A program made the position numbers and the translations under genes. This document shows, in pieces, positions 39,404 to 50,748 of a stretch of DNA of 64,000 nucleotides. Positions within the stretch are counted from its first letter, which is position 1. Each line of letters opens with the position of its first letter. The notes below the pieces were generated by a model that worked only from the letters and a program-made list of their open reading frames with translations, made no database searches and was not told where the DNA came from. Source of the stretch: Acanthosepion esculentum (taxonomy: Eukaryota; Mollusca; Cephalopoda; Sepiida; Sepiidae); assembly GCA_964036315.1 (NCBI GenBank), contig OZ038510.1, positions 79,581,349 to 79,645,348 of the forward strand, read 5' to 3'.

Positions 39404-39566
39404 TGTTTCATTACAAACGACAGACAAGGTACTACGGTTAGCTTTTTTATATAATTTTTCTTGTGTTCGCACAAGAGCTTTCCTTTTTGGACACAGAGTA
39501 GTGTGTAGAAACTGTTCGATAGTTCCAAGCGCTTTCGGCTATACTTTTAGCCATTACCAAGGATGC
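39401..39566 (-). mobile_element. Penelope-type terminal fragment with hammerhead motif
   Basis: Begins gcatgtttcatta after (AT)n, so on the minus strand it ends AATGAAACATGC-(AT)n as in three other copies. Its 5' side carries the hammerhead-like motif at 39,522-39,566. The middle is diverged from the other copies. Confidence 0.5.
39522..39566 (-). ncRNA. Hammerhead-like motif, diverged core
   Basis: The minus strand reads ATCC, TTGGTAA, helix II GGCTA/TAGCC, GAAA, GCGCTT, GGAAC. TCC/GGA can form helix I. Helix III is A-U and G-C around CG, the same layout as the 3,361 motif (GTAC). Position 6 is G instead of A, predicting loss of activity. Confidence 0.4.
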
Positions 39567-39678
39567 TTTTATTTTTCAGTTTAATTGAGTGTGTGCGTTA
39601 TGTGTATGCTTTTAGTGTGTTATAGAGGTGTTTTTATTTTCCGAACACGGTTAGCATGTTGTGGCCGTGTTCGTAGTT

Positions 39679-39726
39679 AATATTGTTAAGAGTTGGCTAA
39701 AGCAAAAGCCAATTCTTAACAATATT
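39679..39726. repeat. 20-bp-arm hairpin
   Basis: The arm at 39,679-39,698 (AATATTGTTAAGAGTTGGCT) pairs with 39,707-39,726 with a single G-T wobble, around loop AAAGCAAA. No U-run follows, so there is no reason to call it a terminator. Confidence 0.85.
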
Positions 39727-39789
39727 ATTTTTACATCGCAGAAAGCTCAACCGAAGGAAGTTTTTTCAGGAACATACATATTGTGACCC

Positions 39790-39957
39790 ACAGACAAACT
39801 GTTTCACTGTATTACGTTTCATCAATGTGGCTAGAAGTCCGGTTGCCTCTAGCTAGGAGAGAAACCCGACTGAATTGGCGTCATTTTATATTTACATACG
39901 CTCTATCTCTGATATTAAGCATTTTAATTTATAAATATAGCATACTTTAAAACTATA
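39790..39957. mobile_element. SINE-like repeat joined to a pLTR fragment
   Basis: 39,790-39,885 (minus) is related to the tRNA-derived repeat at 9,525-9,640 (shared aaactgtttc, agaagtccggttgc-like, aacccgactgaattg words). It passes directly into 39,885-39,957 (plus), which matches the Penelope-associated fragment of 61,080-61,147 (atttacatacgctctatctc, tgatattaagca). The junction suggests insertion or template switching. Confidence 0.5.
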
Positions 39958-39975
39958 TATATATATAGATATATA

Positions 39976-40972
<997 letters not shown>

Positions 40973-41092
40973 GCATAAAAGGTTAACGGTCACAGTTGAA
41001 TCAGACCAGCAAAGTGTAGTATTAAAAAGTCATCACTACAAAAATAAAATAAAAATATAAATAACATGTAGAGCCTTTTCCTGATTTTTAAA

Positions 41093-41146
<54 letters not shown>

Positions 41147-41160
41147 GGGGGGGGGAGAGA
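41093..41160. repeat. (AT)n(AG)n(G)n compound microsatellite
   Basis: About 38 bp AT, then AG repeats and a G-run around 41,146-41,155. Confidence 0.95.
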
Positions 41161-41694
41161 GAAAAAGCTATATTCGAAAAAGTTTCCAAACCCTAGTATT
41201 CAAAAGTTTAATAATAATTTTTTTAACCTACTAAAAATGTATTTCTAAAATAAAAAGGACCATTGTATCAAGGGAATAGATGTTCAAGTGTAATTTATTT
41301 CAGTAACATTTTTCATTGTATATTTTTTTTTATATATATATTACAGGTTACGTATGTTTTCAGGAGTTTTAATTAAGGACCCCCCCTCGCCATGACCGCC
41401 GATCCCAATTGACAGCTGTCGTCACTGACCGATTGAAAATCGCGATAAAAAAAGAAAATCTGTCAGTTCAATGAAACTAATTTGAATAGAGCGCTAAAAT
41501 AAATAAATAGATTTACTTTCCATTGTATAACGTCAACAGAAAAGCAGAAATCACTATTCCTTAGTACAAAAGTTCATAGCACTTAGGAAACAAGATTTAA
41601 AAATTCACTATTTCCTATATAAGTATATTATATAAGCATTATATAAGTGCGTATTATAAGTATTATGTAAGTATATTATATAAGAATATAATGA
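41161..41694. other. AT-rich stretch with no recognised feature
   Basis: Contains repeated ataagtatattat words near 41,625-41,685 but no ORF or RNA gene that I can support. Confidence 0.45.
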
Positions 41695-41909
41695 AATGGA
41701 CAAAGTCCGACAATTATTTTAAGACATTTTTTATGTTTATACGTTCTTTTTATAGATACAAATATTTAAGTAAATGCTCTGTTTATAATAAAAAGTATTA
41801 ATAACATTTTATTTATAAACAGAGTATTTACTTAAATATTTGTATCTATAAAAAAGGAACGTATAAACATAAAAAATGTCTTAAAAATAATTGTCGGACT
41901 TTATCCATT
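41695..41909. repeat. ~215-bp fold-back with ~95-bp arms
   Basis: The left arm begins aatggacaaagtccgacaat and ends ctctgtttataa (about 41,793). The right arm is its near-perfect reverse complement, ending attgtcggactttatccatt at 41,909. The loop is about 25 nt. The same arms delimit the longer element at 56,651-56,955, where the loop is replaced by a tRNA-like interior. This is therefore probably a deletion derivative of that family. Confidence 0.9.
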
Positions 41910-42215
41910 TTATAATGTGTGACGTCATTTGTTTACATTTGGATACGCATCGAGCAGATATGAATGTACGAGAGAAAATCATGGAGAATTGTGGTTTAAA
42001 AACAGTAAAATCAACCTTGCTAACCGAAACACTCCTCTGTGGCTCAATCGGTAAAAGAACGTCAGACTATATAATCGTTCCGTATAGGTTACAGGTTCGA
42101 TTCCTGCCGGAGGACGCATATTTTCTATGACAATTTCTCGGATATTCAGTCTGGTTAATACTGTTTATTATAAACTTAAATATTTGTAGATATAAAAAGA
42201 ACGTATAAACTTAAT
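41910..42215 (+). mobile_element. tRNA-like repeat unit next to the fold-back
   Basis: gtgtgacgtcatttgtttac, gcatcgagcagatatgaat and aaaaacagtaaaatcaacct lead to a tRNA-like segment (42,033-42,114). It ends with tctatgacaatttctcgga, ttaatactgtttattataaa and part of the arm sequence. The order matches the minus-strand copy at about 56,330-56,640. Confidence 0.6.
42033..42114 (+). other. tRNA-like sequence (SINE head, not a functional tRNA)
   Basis: TCCTCTG pairs with CGGAGGA over seven positions (one G-T). The D-arm-like GGCTCAATCGGT and the T-arm ACAGG-TTCGATT-CCTGC with a consensus B-box are in the right places. The anticodon stem does not pair (TCAGA opposite ATCGT) and the D-stem has a mismatch. 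The sequence therefore probably descends from a tRNA but is not a working one. Confidence 0.6.
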
Positions 42216-43135
42216 ATAAGTATATTATATGGAAAATAATGTATTAAAATAAATTCGGGTAGATTTTAAATCAAATATTAGGGCCTAAAGTCAGATATTA
42301 AGTTTGAACCATTCCTAAATCTTTCTATTTTTTATATAATCTTGTATGTTTTAAATCTATTAAATTTATAAATATTCATTTTTTTTTAATATCAAATATT
42401 AAATTTTTAAATCTCTTAAATATATATTTTTTAAAAACTTTTATATTTTTTATCTTGTCTTCTCATAAAATAAACATTTTTAATCTATCATTCTGCGGTA
42501 AAAACTTTTATTTTAATTTTAAATTTTTCATTTAGTTTCACTTCTCAGTATCTTTTCAGCAAACACGACCCCCACTTGCAGAAAATCGTAAAATAAAAAT
42601 AAGAAATAAGTAAAAAATACTAAGATATTTTCCATTGAAAATTAATGACAGGAATGGTTTTCGACAAATGGCGCAATTCAACTCGACTTGTTAGAATCTG
42701 AGTGCAAGAACTGTTTCGGTTCAAGTTTCAGCGAAATGGTGAAGGCTCTGAAGACCACTTCACTTCTTTTATAGTGTAGATGTCTGCCCATCGATAAAAA
42801 ATTCAATGTGTCTAAGTCATTTTCTGATTTGGAAGACTCTTAATTATTTTTATAAATAAAATATATTATGGATACTGTCTTAAGAAAAATATCTTTTCCA
42901 AGAATAATGAATTTTTACAAGAATTTTTGTCATTATTTAAATATTAATTATAAAAATTTATAAACTTTTAACATTCTACTTTATTTTGTAGCGGCCAAGC
43001 GATATTGTTATTCAATTCAAACTGTATTTACTAATCATAAATGAAAAAAGCTCACTACAATCCAACAACCCGTAGTATTTTAAAAACAATTTTGGAATTT
43101 TTTTATGTGCATATAAACGTATAAATCTTTGTAAA
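42216..43135. other. AT-rich stretch with no recognised feature
   Basis: Long A/T-rich DNA with many short homopolymers. No ORF above 60 codons and no repeat family that I recognise. Confidence 0.5.
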
Positions 43136-43410
43136 TGCGGATTGTCCCTGGCTCCAAAGTCATGAACCCAAAACTCGTACTTGGTTAGGACACGTTCAAG
43201 GAAACCAGCTTAATCTGTCTCAAACAATATCAAATTTTCTCGTGATGTGATCAGCCTGGTGCGCTTTTGATCAGATGTCAGAAGACGTGGCACCCACCGA
43301 CCAGAAACCTTCGTCATGCCAAGTTCATGTATCTTTCGATACAAGACTGACGAGGGATATTTTTTCCAGCAGTAGATTGCCATTTCTTTCTGCGGTAGAC
43401 CAGTTGCCAT
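43136..43410 (-). pseudogene. mariner transposase fragment
   Basis: The minus strand reads EMAIYCWKKYPSSVLYRKIH, ELGMTKVSGRWVPRLLTSDQ, KRTRLITSRENLILFETD and, past 43,210, FLERVLTKYEFWVHDFGAR with a stop or shift between. This is the mid-region of a mariner transposase (the KxSARWVPRxLTxxQK block, then the ERVxTxDExWVH block). In the latter the catalytic Asp position reads K-Y-E rather than a D-E pair. Both ends are missing. Part of it (about 43,325-43,410) is duplicated at 43,592-43,678. Confidence 0.7.
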
Positions 43411-43805
43411 CCAAGGCTATAGAACCCGGTCTGTCCTGCTATTTACCCATAGCAAGGTGTGGGGGGAGAAGAAGAGGATTCATACCTTTCCCAAGGGTAG
43501 GGTATTAGCACGTAAGTGAATGTAATGGATTCGACTGGAATTCGAACTCGGCTCTCCGATTCATTTATGAGCCATGCGTGATACACGCGTAGGCGTTCAT
43601 GTATCTTTCGGTACATGACCGACGAGGCAGAGTTTTTTTCCTGCAGTAGATTGCCATTTCTTTCTGCGGTAGACCAGATGCTATCCAAGGCTATAGAACC
43701 CGGTCTGTCTTGCTATTTACCCATAGCAGTGGGGGAGAGGATTCATACCTTTCCGAATGATATTAGCACGTAAGGATTTCGAACTAGGCTCTCCGCTTCC
43801 TCAAT
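43323..43805 (-). repeat. ~240-bp segment present twice, with SINE-like tRNA head
   Basis: 43,323-43,560 and 43,590-43,805 share catgtatctttcg, gcagtagattgccatttctt, tctgcggtagaccag, aaggctatagaacccggtct, ggattcatacctttcc, tattagcacgtaag and gaactcggctctccg-like words. Read in reverse, the end near 43,830 gives tagttggagtaatgaatag and agttcgaaatcc, resembling A- and B-boxes. The ctcggctctccg/ggattcatacc part recurs at 58,920-59,000, so a dispersed tRNA-derived SINE is fused to the mariner piece. Confidence 0.65.
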
Positions 43806-43859
43806 CCGAGCTGCTATTCATTACTCCAACTAGTACTTTATAAATCTTCCTTGAACAGG

Positions 43860-45684
43860 TATATACCACTTTGTCTGGAAAGGAAAAATGCAGCTCTTAA
43901 TAAGAGAAGTAGAAATTTATGCTTGCAAGATTTCGCAGCTTCTGCATCACTCCTTCACATTCAGACTATGAAAATTTTCAGCTCACTTTTGTAACGAGGA
44001 ATATATGTATTTCTTAGATTAAGAGCCTCACCCCATGCAGACTTTGAAGCTAGCTCCTGCCCCCCCGGGGGGGGGTAATTAGGCCCCGGACCTAAATTAA
44101 AGGGAGCTTTGGTCCAGCTTAGAAAACAATAATGAGAATTTTGAAGAAACAACTTTGAATTCCTCAATTCGCTCAATGGAACTTCAAAACCTCACTTTAA
44201 CTCTGATTCGGGCTAGAAGCCCATTTGGGCCGGAACTTCGATTTGGGCCAAAATTCCAATTAAGGCAGAAAATTGAGCTCTTCGTATCACAAACTCGGTG
44301 GAACTTCAATTGAATTGGGTTCTTCAAATCACAGACTCTGTGGATCTTCAAAACCTCACTTCACGAAGCCTCTCAGTTTAAAACTGATTCCTTGTAATTC
44401 TGAAGAAATAAAATTGATTCCAATTCACAAAGTTTTGGAGATAATTTTAAACTAAATTTAAAACAATTTAAAAAAAATATATTACAAAGTTTTTGTGTTA
44501 ATTTAAACTCAATATAGATTAAAAACTTCTAAAATCACCAATTTTCTCTAAGTTATTTTAAAATTTGAATTTTTAACTGTTCCTTTCTAATCCGGTCGCA
44601 AATCCGAACCCTCGATGTTCAAGCACCAGATAAAAGTCAGATTTTCAATCTCGGGATCATCCTGATTCCGAAAAGGTATAATTTTCTATGTGGAGCAAGT
44701 GTGGCCCAATTTTGAGGGAGAATTTGTCGTTTATTTATTTAAATTTCAACTGAAAAAATTTGTCACAAATTTTAACTTAAAAGCGGGAAAAAAACTTTTT
44801 TTTCTCTTGACACCGCTATTACCGTATGTCTTCCTCGTTTTTTTTATTGATTTAAAAAATTATTTTTACAGTGTTTTTATTTGTTACTTCACAAATATTC
44901 TTCTTTCTTTCTTAATAATTTTTCAATCCTTGGAAATTGTTTTCTACCATCATCGAATGACATTAAGTAATATAAAATACAGAAAGTGCACTGATCTCTA
45001 TAAATATTTCTGGCAATTAAAGTATAATGGCAGTTCCCCTTTTTGGTTTGTTTTGTTTTACGGCATATCAACCTCAATGGGTCATTTAATGCAGACTTTT
45101 TTTCTTTTCTTCTGGTAATATTTTTGTTTTGACAAAAATCCATTTCTGTTAATATTTTTTTATCAAAAAAGTATAGCTGATAATATTATTTTTTCAAAAA
45201 CGTATTATCAGAGGCCTTGCTGTTGGACGTAGTTTATCGTCTTACCCAGGACGCGGAACTAGTTTATCGTCATACCCAGGACGCAGCAGTTCCCCTTCTA
45301 TTAACTTCAACTTGTGACTTGTTGAAAAATGGTTATTTTAAAATACTTAACTCGAACTATTAAACAAGAGAAATAAATTTATGTTTAACTGTAGGCATAA
45401 AAATAAATATCTGCTTAAATACGTTGATCCAGATTAATTTTTAATGTAAATTACGGTTTCTTTTCAATGTAAATTACTGTTTATTGTTAATATAAATGAC
45501 TATTTAAAAAAAAAAAAGAATAAGTAATCTTCCTTTAATTAAAAAATGAATATTCACAAGTCAAAAATTACTTTTCTTTTACATACATATCCAAATCACG
45601 TTTATTTCAATTACGAAATATAATTTTTAAAATGAAAGAACTATAACCACAATATAATATATAACTGCGCCAGCATTGTGATAA

Positions 45685-45686
<2 letters not shown>
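43860..45686. other. Anonymous AT-rich DNA
   Basis: I see no supported gene. Local features are a palindromic C/G run near 44,060-44,075, a two-copy word (agtttatcgtc-tacccaggacgc at about 45,229 and 45,262), and long T-runs. A 142-codon plus-strand frame at 44,690-45,118 is hydrophobic and Phe-rich but looks like T-rich noise. Confidence 0.5.
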
Positions 45687-46127
<441 letters not shown>

Positions 46128-46290
46128 TGTGTGTGTGTGTGTATATAGAAGTAGGTAAATCAAATAACTAGATATTAGAAACTGTATATGCGTGTTTCCG
46201 TGCGCACGCAGGTAAGCAAATAAATATTTACCAAATATAACTTAAGGTGTAAACAGGAGAGTGCTCAATGTGTTTATACAGATCTAAGAA

Positions 46291-46294
<4 letters not shown>

Positions 46295-46342
<48 letters not shown>
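46295..46342. repeat. (AT)n microsatellite
   Basis: About 48 bp of AT dinucleotides. Confidence 0.96.
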
Positions 46343-46346
<4 letters not shown>

Positions 46347-46649
46347 TACGAAAAACTAGGTAATCCGTATGGGTAGACCCAATGAGGATAAAATCCAGAG
46401 AGCTCAATGTAAATCAGAGCTAATAATTTAAATAAAAACAGATTACTTTAAGTTAGATGTAACAATAGAAATGTTACATCTAACTCAATGCTGTCTCTCT
46501 ACCCCCTACACTGCTCCCACTTCGTTAATTTCCTTATTATTGCCCGTCATAAATGTGTAAATTTATTTTCATTTTTTCATTTCAACATTTGGAAATAAAT
46601 CTGATGATCCACTGTCCTTTGGAAGGGCTGTGGTGAAATAATTTATTAT
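46343..46649. other. Region upstream of gag, no 5' LTR recognised
   Basis: If the LTR element were complete, its 5' LTR and primer-binding site should lie here. The sequence shares no block with the 3' LTR candidate (53,591-54,550), so the 5' LTR has been lost or replaced. Confidence 0.5.
46451..46485. repeat. 13-bp-arm perfect hairpin
   Basis: AGTTAGATGTAAC and GTTACATCTAACT flank the loop AATAGAAAT. It lies about 165 bp upstream of the gag start. It could be a chance palindrome or part of the lost 5' end of the LTR element. Confidence 0.85.
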
Positions 46650-47312
46650 ATGGAAATTACAATGGTGTTTCGCAGACTGATCGGAGATATGAGACTGCCC
46701 TCGTTTAGGGACGACCCAACAGAGCTGCAGGAATGGATACTGTCGATCCAAAAGAAACAAGTCGTGTATGGCTTGTCGGACCTGGAGATGGTCCTACTGG
46801 CATACGAATCAGCGACCGGTCCAGTGTCCAAATATGTCGGAGGGTTATATAGGGAGAACCCTGCCCTAACTCGGACAGAGCTGAAGTCTGCCCTGGTCCG
46901 TCAGTACGCCAGTGAGCGCACGGCCATTGAGGCAGTTAGGAAGTTGTTCAGACTCCGGCAGGGAGATAAGGAAGCCATGGAGGATTGGGGAGAAAGAATA
47001 GCGGGCTTAGCGGCACTGGCTTTCCCGGAGCTGGCGACCCGAAACAGTGGTCCAATACAGGCCCTGTTAGCCGACGTATATATGGATGCGTTGAGCGATA
47101 GGGAGCTGCGGGGTGACGTCCTGAATGAAGGACCGAGCACCCTGGCCGCGGCCATTGAAGCGGCGCGCAACAGTGAACGACTTTGGGACAGAATAAGGGG
47201 GAGTAACCAGGGACCCCAGGGGGACCAAGATAATGAAAAAGGAGAAGGTTCGGGCACGGGACCCGGAAGAAGAAGTAGAAGAAAATTGGGAATTGGAGGC
47301 AGATTCGAATAA
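46650..47312 (+). CDS. gag: Gag, capsid-type region
   Basis: A 220-residue open frame, the structural polyprotein start. The N-terminal 180 residues are helical and acidic/basic mixed: LPSFRDDPTELQEWILSIQK near 17-36, ALVRQYASERTAIEAVRKLF near 81-100, WGERIAGLAALAFPEL near 113-128. The WxxxI and LVRQYxxE-type layout resembles the capsid domain of Gypsy-type gag. The ATG at 46,650 is followed by another Met at codon 5; either could be used. The frame ends at 47,310-47,312 in a basic Gly/Arg-rich stretch, and nucleocapsid sequence continues in other frames. No close family name can be given from sequence alone. Confidence 0.75.
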   Translation: MEITMVFRRLIGDMRLPSFRDDPTELQEWILSIQKKQVVYGLSDLEMVLLAYESATGPVSKYVGGLYRENPALTRTELKSALVRQYASERTAIEAVRKLFRLRQGDKEAMEDWGERIAGLAALAFPELATRNSGPIQALLADVYMDALSDRELRGDVLNEGPSTLAAAIEAARNSERLWDRIRGSNQGPQGDQDNEKGEGSGTGPGRRSRRKLGIGGRFE

Positions 47313-47793
47313 ACGAGAATGGGACTTGCGGTATGGATTCTGTAAATCCACGCCAGGCCGGTATGGGCTGGTGTGCTGGACGTGTAAATACGCTGGGCAC
47401 AGGGCTCGGGACTCTTCAATCAATTGGGCAGGAGACCCCAGGTCTCTGGGACCCAATTGTACGACCTATGGCGAATACGGGAACAAATATCGGTGGTGTA
47501 CGGCGGCAGGGGACCGTAAATTAGGCATTAAGCGGACTAACGCGCTGTTACCACCCATCAGGAAAGCAAAGAGCCCGGGAAACGCCGCTGGGTCACCCAT
47601 GAAGGAGTAGGAGACAGGGTGGCCCAAGTCCGAGCAAGACCTCTGAGATGATGGACGTGTGGAGTGGTTGGTCATTATTCGGCCGATTGTCAGCGGATAA
47701 GATGCTGGCATTGTGGGGGGGGGGCAGGCCACATGAGGCGAACGTGCCCCCACAGGGGAAGGAATCCCCAAAGACGAACCGGTCGGGATAGGA
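47233..47793 (+). pseudogene. Gag nucleocapsid zinc-knuckle region, frame-disrupted
   Basis: Three zinc-knuckle-like motifs are spread over two frames. The first is CWTCKYAGHRARD at about 47,380-47,418, lacking its last Cys. The second is CGVVGHYSADC at 47,658-47,690, with a stop at 47,649-47,651 where the first Cys would be expected. The third is CWHCGGGAGHMRRTC at about 47,703-47,747, with one extra Gly in a poly-G run. Such knuckles bind genomic RNA. The frame changes and the stop show decay. Proline/arginine-rich sequence leads on to the protease. Confidence 0.7.
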
Positions 47794-48336
47794 ATGAAAT
47801 GGAGGGACAGAGGGGTAGAGCGCTATCATCCAAACCCCATCCCAGACAGAGGGGCCCCCAGACGAGAAGTGGGACCTCAAAGAAATAAGGAACCCCCGTT
47901 GCTGGCCCCCGCCTCTCGGTGGTACAGAAGGGAGGCGAATAGGAAAGAATTTGGAGATGGAAGGGAGGCCCGAGTGTACAATTTGCTGAAGGAGGGGCCG
48001 GATTTCACCTGCAATGTCTTGCTGGGAGGCAGGAAAGTTAGGGCCCTGGTTGATACTGGAGCATCGGTATCACTGGTTAGTTCGAGGACCTACAGACAGT
48101 TAGGGAGATGGGGAAAGTTGAGGCCAGTAGATTTATCCATAAGCCAGGCCGATAGCAGTAGGATGAGGATAGAGAGCATGACATGGCTGCCGTTTCAATT
48201 AGCAAGGACTAGAGGTATCATGAAAGTATATGTAGCGCCTGACTTGTGGGGCGAGTTGATTCTGGGGAGTGACTGGCTTAAACAGCACAAGGCCCAGATC
48301 CATTTCGACCCAGCCACCCTGACCTTGGAAGGGTAG
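47794..48336 (+). CDS. Retropepsin-type aspartic protease
   Basis: A 180-residue frame with VRALVDTGASVSLVS at residues 82-96 (catalytic DTG at 87-89) and ELILGSDWLKQH at 154-165 (the C-terminal ILG motif). It starts with a basic linker of about 55 residues. This enzyme would cleave the Gag-Pol polyprotein. Spacing between the DTG and ILG motifs (about 70 residues) fits Gypsy-type proteases. The frame closes at 48,334-48,336, although in an intact element it would continue into RT, so a stop or frame change separates it from pol. Confidence 0.85.
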   Translation: MKWRDRGVERYHPNPIPDRGAPRREVGPQRNKEPPLLAPASRWYRREANRKEFGDGREARVYNLLKEGPDFTCNVLLGGRKVRALVDTGASVSLVSSRTYRQLGRWGKLRPVDLSISQADSSRMRIESMTWLPFQLARTRGIMKVYVAPDLWGELILGSDWLKQHKAQIHFDPATLTLEG

Positions 48337-48794
48337 AAATACTGCTGGGGGAAGACAATTACGAGCAGCTACTTGTAGTAGCCCAGGCAGATATAAAGTT
48401 GCCCCGAAGGCGAAATTATAGTAGAGGGAGCCCTGAATGACGGCTTGTATCAGGTGACCCCTACGGACGGGTATGATAATAATGAGGGAGAAGTGACAGT
48501 ATGTAGTTCATTAGTGAAAGGATCAAGGACCGTTCGCCTGCTTCTGACTAATTTGGCTAATAAAACCGTCAGAATAAAGCGAGGAGAAGAGTTAACACGG
48601 GCTTGCCCCGTAAGGGAAGTCGAACAGGTGAGGATAAGAAACGAAGATAGGTCTCGGAACAAGACAGAGATTAGCGAATTAAGGGACGAAGACATAACGG
48701 TCCCTGAATGTTATGGAAGAGAATTAAGGGGTTTGCTAAGTAGAAACCGGGAGGTTAACAATGACGGATAAGGAGCTAGGACAAACAGAGACAG
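48337..48794 (+). pseudogene. Protease-RT connecting region
   Basis: A frame at 48,445-48,771 reads GEVTVCSSLVKGSRTVRLLL, TNLANKTVRIKRGEELTRA. This resembles the segment between protease and RT in Gypsy elements (a V-x-N-x-x-x-x-x-V-x-I-x-K-G-x-x-L type block). Frame changes at both ends separate it from protease and RT. Confidence 0.6.
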
Positions 48795-50266
48795 TGGAGA
48801 TGTGAATAAACACCGGTGACCATCCACCTATCAAGTTAAGGTCATATAGAACCCCAATCCACAAAAGGAAATTAGTAGAGGAGGCAGTGAATGAGATGAT
48901 GGACTCGGGAATAATTGAGAGATCCAAATCTCCCTGGAGTTTCCCTATAGTGATAGTTGAAAAGAAAGATGGTGGACACAGATTTTGTGTGGACTTTCGC
49001 CAGCTGAACGCGATTACAAAACCGCTAGCAGTGCCCCTTCCCCTGATTGATGACATTTTGGCTCTCCTAGGGAAATCTAAGTGCTTTTCTACCTTGGATT
49101 TGAGATCGGGTTATTGGCAGGTGGCCCTGAACAAGGAGGAGCAAGAAAAGACCGCATTCACTTGTCACATGGGACTTTTCAATTTTAGGGTTATGCCGTT
49201 TGGGTTGGCAAATGCCCCGGGTGTGTTTAGTCAGCTCATGTCCATAGTGTTAAATGGCATGGAGATGTTTGCCATGGCATATCTAGATGATATCATGGTA
49301 TTTTCAAAATCACCTGAGGAGCATTTTGAACACCTGCAGCGGGTGTTCGACCGCCTAAGGAGGCATGGCTTGAAGCTGAAGCTGTCAAAATGTCAGCTTC
49401 TAAGAGAGGAGACAAAATACCCAAGGTTCGTGATAAATAAAGACGGAATAAAGACCGAACTAGACAAGGTAGAGGTAATAAGGGCCATGCCCGCGCCGAA
49501 AACTGTAAAGTAGATAAGGGGCTTTATAGGAGCCATAGGATATTATAGGAGGTCCATACCCGCATTTAGTCGGTTGGAGGGTCCTCTGATAGCCCTGACG
49601 AAGAAATACGCCAGGTTTAGGTGGACGGAGGATTGCCAGCGTGCATTTGAGGCTTTAAAGTACTAGCTGACTTCTGTGCCCTTGTTAGCGTACCCAGACT
49701 TAAATAAGCCCATGGTGCTGTACACTGATGCTAGTGATAGGTGCATCGGAGAAGTACTCACGCAACCCTGTCCCGATAAGGATGGACCTGTGCCGGGGAT
49801 GCCTGAAGAGGTACCAATCTATTTCCTTTCTCATCGGCTTTCCGAGAAACAACAAAGATGGCCGGTGATAGAGAAGGAGGCGTTCGCCATCCTGTATGCT
49901 GTGCAGAAGTTGGACTATTATCTGAGTGGGGAAGTATTTACCATTAAGACTGACTACCAGCCCCTCAAATACCTGCTAGAGGCAGAGTGGACGAACAAAA
50001 AGATCCAACAGTGGGCACTGAAGTTAACTGGGTACAACTGTAAAATAGAGTACCTAGCCGGGAGGGATAACACCTGTGCTGATTTGCTATCGAGGATACC
50101 GAAACAGTTGGAAACGGAGTCCATCAAGTTAGAGCCAGGTGTGGACGATAAAGCCTTCAAGATTTATGTAATTAACTCACATGGGTTAGAAGGGAGATCT
50201 AATTGGGAAGATCAGGAGCGGGGAGAAACAGACCATTACGGACCCCCACTGGATAGACATGGTTAG
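48795..50266 (+). pseudogene. pol: Reverse transcriptase and RNase H, two in-frame stops
   Basis: Copies the RNA genome into DNA. The frame opens after a stop at about 48,802 with TGDHPPIKLRSYRTP. Counted from ATG 48,887, it has WSFPIVIVEKKDGGHRFCVD (17-36), FSTLDLRSGYWQV with the motif A Asp (67-79), FRVMPFGLANAPGVF (100-114) and AYLDDIMVFS with the YLDD catalytic pair (131-140). A stop at 49,511-49,513 falls before IRGFIGAIGYYRRSIPAFSR. A second stop at 49,663-49,665 precedes the RNase H part: LYTDASDRCIG, EKEAFAILYAVQKLDYYLSG, TDYQPLKYLL (Tyr where His is usual). The tail GRDNTCADLLSRIP is the RNase H end. The frame is lost at about 50,255. Confidence 0.92.
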
Positions 50267-50519
50267 ACAAAGTCAAGGGGATAGTGACATAGCAGCCATT
50301 AGGTCCAGGGTAAAGGCAGGAAATACCTCCAAGTACGAGAATATTAAGCCTAGTGATGGCGGAGAAGAAGACGGATCGAGCAATTGGGATCCTGACGACG
50401 AGATTCCGTTAGCTCAATTACGTAATCAACGGCAGACTGAACAAGCGCCTGATTATGAGGAGGAGTTGCCAATGAAGCTGCGATTGCGAGGAGCAACGCC
50501 TTTCGAGTCGGCCGATTAA
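50243..50519 (+). pseudogene. Integrase remnant, N-linker joined to C-tail
   Basis: The frame continuing after RNase H reads WIDMVRQSQGDSDIAAIRSR, the linker that precedes integrase in Gypsy elements. It then passes directly into an acidic/basic tail (NWDPDDEIPLAQLRNQRQ) ending LRLRGATPFESAD. Neither the HHCC zinc finger nor the DDE catalytic core is present anywhere in between, so roughly 1 kb was deleted near 50,340. Without it this copy could not integrate on its own. Confidence 0.7.
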
Positions 50520-50748
50520 ATAGAAAATCTGTGCAGAGGTTGTGTTGAACGAGTGACAGTCTGGGGTCGATTGTGAAGTTGTCGTCGGCGTTACGCAGGC
50601 CGCGTGGAAGGACCCCTGCGCGGACTCGGCGCTGGCGGTGGTGTGGGTTGGTCCTGGATGTGTCACTCCGCAATGCAGCCGTCTGACGAAAAAAATAAAT
50701 AAATAGTTAATTATGTAAGATAGACTGTTCTCTCCGTCTCTTTCCGAC
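50520..50748. other. Spacer between pol and env
   Basis: Includes aaaaaaataaataaatagtt before the env ATG at 50,749. A subgenomic splice acceptor might be expected here, but I cannot pick one with confidence. Confidence 0.4.

Noticed and set aside
39711..39726. Hairpin as a transcription terminator
   Set aside because: Intrinsic terminators are not expected in animal nuclear DNA, and no T-run follows.
42033..42114. Possible functional tRNA gene (best acceptor stem in the window)
   Set aside because: The anticodon stem does not pair and the D-stem is mismatched; flanks match a dispersed repeat.
44690..45118. 142-codon hydrophobic, Phe-rich ORF
   Set aside because: T-rich sequence readily gives Phe/Leu-rich frames. 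No start context, partner motif or recognisable family was seen.
47466..47880. Minus-strand ORFs of 95-172 codons opposite gag/pol
   Set aside because: Shadows of the clearly retroviral-type plus-strand frames.
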